DNA of 64,000 nucleotides from Actinomucor elegans (Eukaryota; Mucoromycota; Mucoromycetes; Mucorales; Mucoraceae), in assembly GCA_026027325.1 (NCBI GenBank), contig JAMSLZ010000001.1:806001-870000 (forward strand), in the 5' to 3' direction. The notes under the pieces are model-generated. The model was not told the DNA's origin. It did not search any database and was given only the letters and a program-made list of their open reading frames with translations. The translations under genes and the position numbers were made by a program. This document shows, piece by piece, positions 61,379 through 64,000 of the stretch (positions within the stretch are counted from its first letter, which is position 1; each line of letters starts with the position of its first letter).

Positions 61379-64000
61379 TTAACCTTTTACCATGGAAGAA
61401 AGGAAGAGGGATTTGATAATTTTAGGCAATTCCTTGTTCTCTGTACAAATATGAGCATGGCTTCCCAAAGCTTTTTTCAATCTATAGAGTGTGTGAGAGT
61501 CTATTCAACTATATGATCAATATACTTACTGCTCAGCTTGATCTTGGAGACTACCAATAAAGATCATTTGAGCGGTAACGCGATCATCGGATTTCAAAAC
61601 TGCAATAACAATTAGATTGAAGCTTTCTATGCCAGCATGTTCACTTACTTCTTGCGATGTCATTGGGATGGATATTGTATTGAGCAATATTGGCATCAGA
61701 CAAGATAACTACAAAATAATCATCGGATTCTTCCTCTACAACTTCTTTCATAGAATGGGATGCAGCACCAAGTGTGTTGTCACCGCTCAAACAGTATTGC
61801 GAGTGAGCCTTCATCTTACTAATAACTTCAAAAGCTTCTTTCTCTGTCTTGGGGTATTTGCCTGGTACAACAAACTCAATATTGGCACCATCACCACTAT
61901 GGCCCACAATTTTATAGGCAAACTTGTGTTCAAAGCCACGGAAAGACTCCATCAACATGAGAGCTACTTCCATTGATCGCTCTAAACGACGATCGTGAGT
62001 ATTGAAGCGGAACATACTATGAAAAAACTACGGTTACATGACTGTGCGGATTGGTGTTTCTGTTTAAGCTATACCTGGCTGATAAATCAAAGACAAAGTT
62101 CATTCTCTTGGGCTTGTCTTGAAAAAGACCAAGTTCCGGATCATCTTCTCCTCTCTTTTTGTAAATAGCTCTTTCTCCAGTGAGGCCTTCAATGCTACAA
62201 ATACAAGTTAGGTTTATTATTGGAGGAACTCTTCGAAGCACTTACATCTTGGTATCATCCAAATCACCAGAGGATTGATTCTTGAGCCAAACTCTTTCAT
62301 GTGTTTTGGCCTCAACGCTTTCCAAAATGACTCTAAGCTCACGTATTTCACGACGAACATTATCCATCATTTGGTTATATTGCTAAATAATCGAAACCGT
62401 TAAATCTAGTCAATGTTTACAACGATGTGAAATTACTTGGAAATCCGCTTGGCTCATGTCAAGTTTGGTCAACATCTTCTCCATAGCTTGATCGTGCATT
62501 TCCCTATAGACTTCATTTTAGTTTCCAAGATGTGTAGTATACTCTCGAATATACCTTTGAGCTCTACTAATGGCTTGGGGTGCTTCATCAACAGATTTCT
62601 AAGTAAAAATTAATAAGCATCATATATACCGATCATGGTATGATACATACTAGTTTAAGGTTATCGATATCTTCAAAACTGGCTTCTTGACGCCCATCTT
62701 CGTTCATATTGTTACCAGATCCATTAACACCTCCACCGCCGGACCCACCCGAGCCAGAACCGCCATCACCCTCTCCTACGCCAGAAGAACCGCCGGATCC
62801 CTGCCCTTGGCCATCATTTTCACATTGCGCATCACTATCACCTTGTTCACCTGCTAATTTCTTTGCTTCATCGTAGAGTTGATCTAACTGCTTATTCTTT
62901 AAAGAATATTAAATTTATCTATCCATAGAGCTAATCAAAGGCTTGAACTTACATCTTGTTCAGTTTCATAAATGACAGAGAGCACCTTTTGGTCTACGCC
63001 CACCATTTGTTTCCAAGTTTGAGCAGCTTTGTAAATCTCGTTGGAGCTTACTTGCCAGATACGAACAGTGCCTGCATTGTCCATTGTGACAAGATTTCCA
63101 TTAGGAAGCTCACACATGGTGGCAGCAAAACGCTCGACCTGGAATTGAGTATATGTTGGAATAGGTGATTCCCTATCAAAAAAGTGTTATAATATGATCC
63201 ACTTGAATAGTTTATAAACCTTACATTGAACCGATGACAGACAAAGGGATCTTGATACGCCAGATCTGGTTGGTGTTGGGATTCAACAAGTCCAAAGAGC
63301 TTTCTGCACGGCCATCAGTAGGTGGTTGGATAATAGCTAATTGCTGTGTATGTTCCAGATACAAGCTAGATCCTTTGATTTTACGTGAAGCTTCTTGCTC
63401 ATTATTGGATTGATTTTTAATAAAGGAAGAGATGTTTATGACAGTATTGTCTGCTCCAAAGAACTCGGCATAGGAACAACCTTCCAAAATCGAAGCATAC
63501 TTGTTGGAATTCGCGTTCTGACCAAACTTGGCACCAGGTACAAAGTCCTTTTCATAGATATGAGCTAGCTCGCCTACGGGTTGACCATTTTGACCAAGTG
63601 CTTGAATTGATTCCATGACATTAGGGAGACTGTCACCCTTCTTTTCTGGCACAATGGCATATAACTTGGTATCACGGCTACCTCTAGCAATCCAAAAGTT
63701 AGGTTCAATGACATGGAGTTGATTGATACGTGTAGGGAAGGTTAATGTATGCTGTTGGGATGTATTAAAGTCAAGAACAGCGACATTGGATTGATCTTCC
63801 TGATAGAAAACCAAGATGCCAAAAGCACTCAAGTTGTTGCACATGATAGACTTGACAGGCTCTAAACCACGAATCACAACGGATACAACTGACTTTTTGT
63901 TGAAATCACAACACAGCAATTCGTTATTGGAAGGATTGTGTAAGGCAAGGTATTTGACAATGCCGGCTTTGGTGCGAATGACAGAAATACGAAGTCTGGG
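61379..64000 (-). CDS. VWA8: VWA8 (von Willebrand factor A domain-containing protein 8), C-terminal part (partial)
   Basis: Ten exons are visible (63224-64000 open to the window edge, 62953-63172, 62651-62896, 62555-62598, 62437-62503, 62246-62382, 62075-62194, 61649-62016, 61530-61599, 61379-61481). The AAA+ ATPase part lies outside. The visible region has a beta-propeller-like linker (CELPNGNLVTMDNAGTVRIW), a Gly/Ser-rich stretch, DDTKIIEGLTGERAIYKKRG, and a VWA domain with the metal-site motif DLSAS. KIVGHSGDGANIEFV, AHSQYCLSGDNTLGAASHS and FVVILSDANIAQYNIHPNDI match VWA8 closely. VWA8 is a mitochondrial matrix-side AAA+ protein of poorly known role. Frame is kept over all junctions to TAA. 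Confidence 0.93.

Overview
This window is nuclear DNA from a filamentous fungus, most likely an early-diverging mould of the Mucorales (Mucoromycota) type. Short introns (about 45-75 nt, GTAAG-like donors) cut almost every gene. Intergenic DNA is very AT-rich with many poly(dA:dT) tracts. The proteins are typical opisthokont and fungal housekeeping proteins: a Slt2-like MAP kinase, an Skt5/Chs4 chitin-synthase activator with a CaaX box, Las17/WASP, kinesin, ASCC3/Slh1, mitochondrial processing peptidase and others. The genus call is an inference from gene content and style.

Layout. 1-9.4 kb: the 3' end of an IQGAP/RasGAP_C gene, a MAPK with an unusual T-H-Y activation loop, a decayed ORF, then a divergent pair of SKT5-like and LAS17/WASP-like genes. 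9.4-13 kb: gene-poor DNA with a decayed ORF, a ~170-bp tandem/dispersed repeat and a 45-nt T tract. 13-23.5 kb: ARFRP1/ARL3, GAPDH with a repeat-rich leader, and a 12-exon ASCC3/SLH1 helicase. 24.8-33.7 kb: a dense block with three tail-to-tail pairs (CSL4/glycosyltransferase-like; ricin-like lectin/BSD protein; RAD17/glutaredoxin). 35-41.3 kb: a DHA2-type MFS transporter, a Tc1/mariner element ending 80 bp from that gene's start codon, and a DIRS-like reverse-transcriptase relic. 42.7-48.2 kb: a kinesin with 6-nt and 4-nt exons, and a tail-to-tail pair of diphosphoinositol-phosphatase-like Nudix paralogues. 51-64 kb: NEP1/EMG1, mitochondrial processing peptidase alpha, a Ran1/Sks1-like kinase and the 3' part of VWA8.

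The genes do not form one pathway. They are ordinary cytoskeleton/cell-wall, RNA, DNA-damage and mitochondrial genes, separated by AT-rich stretches carrying mobile-element remains. The strongest structure not explained by genes is an interspersed repeat family with a near-constant internal geometry: a GATC-palindrome block 37 nt before a GCATCT block in six clear copies. It occurs as three local clusters plus scattered single copies on both strands. Exon coordinates were worked out by hand from splice signals and reading-frame continuity; every complete multi-exon model sums to a multiple of three.
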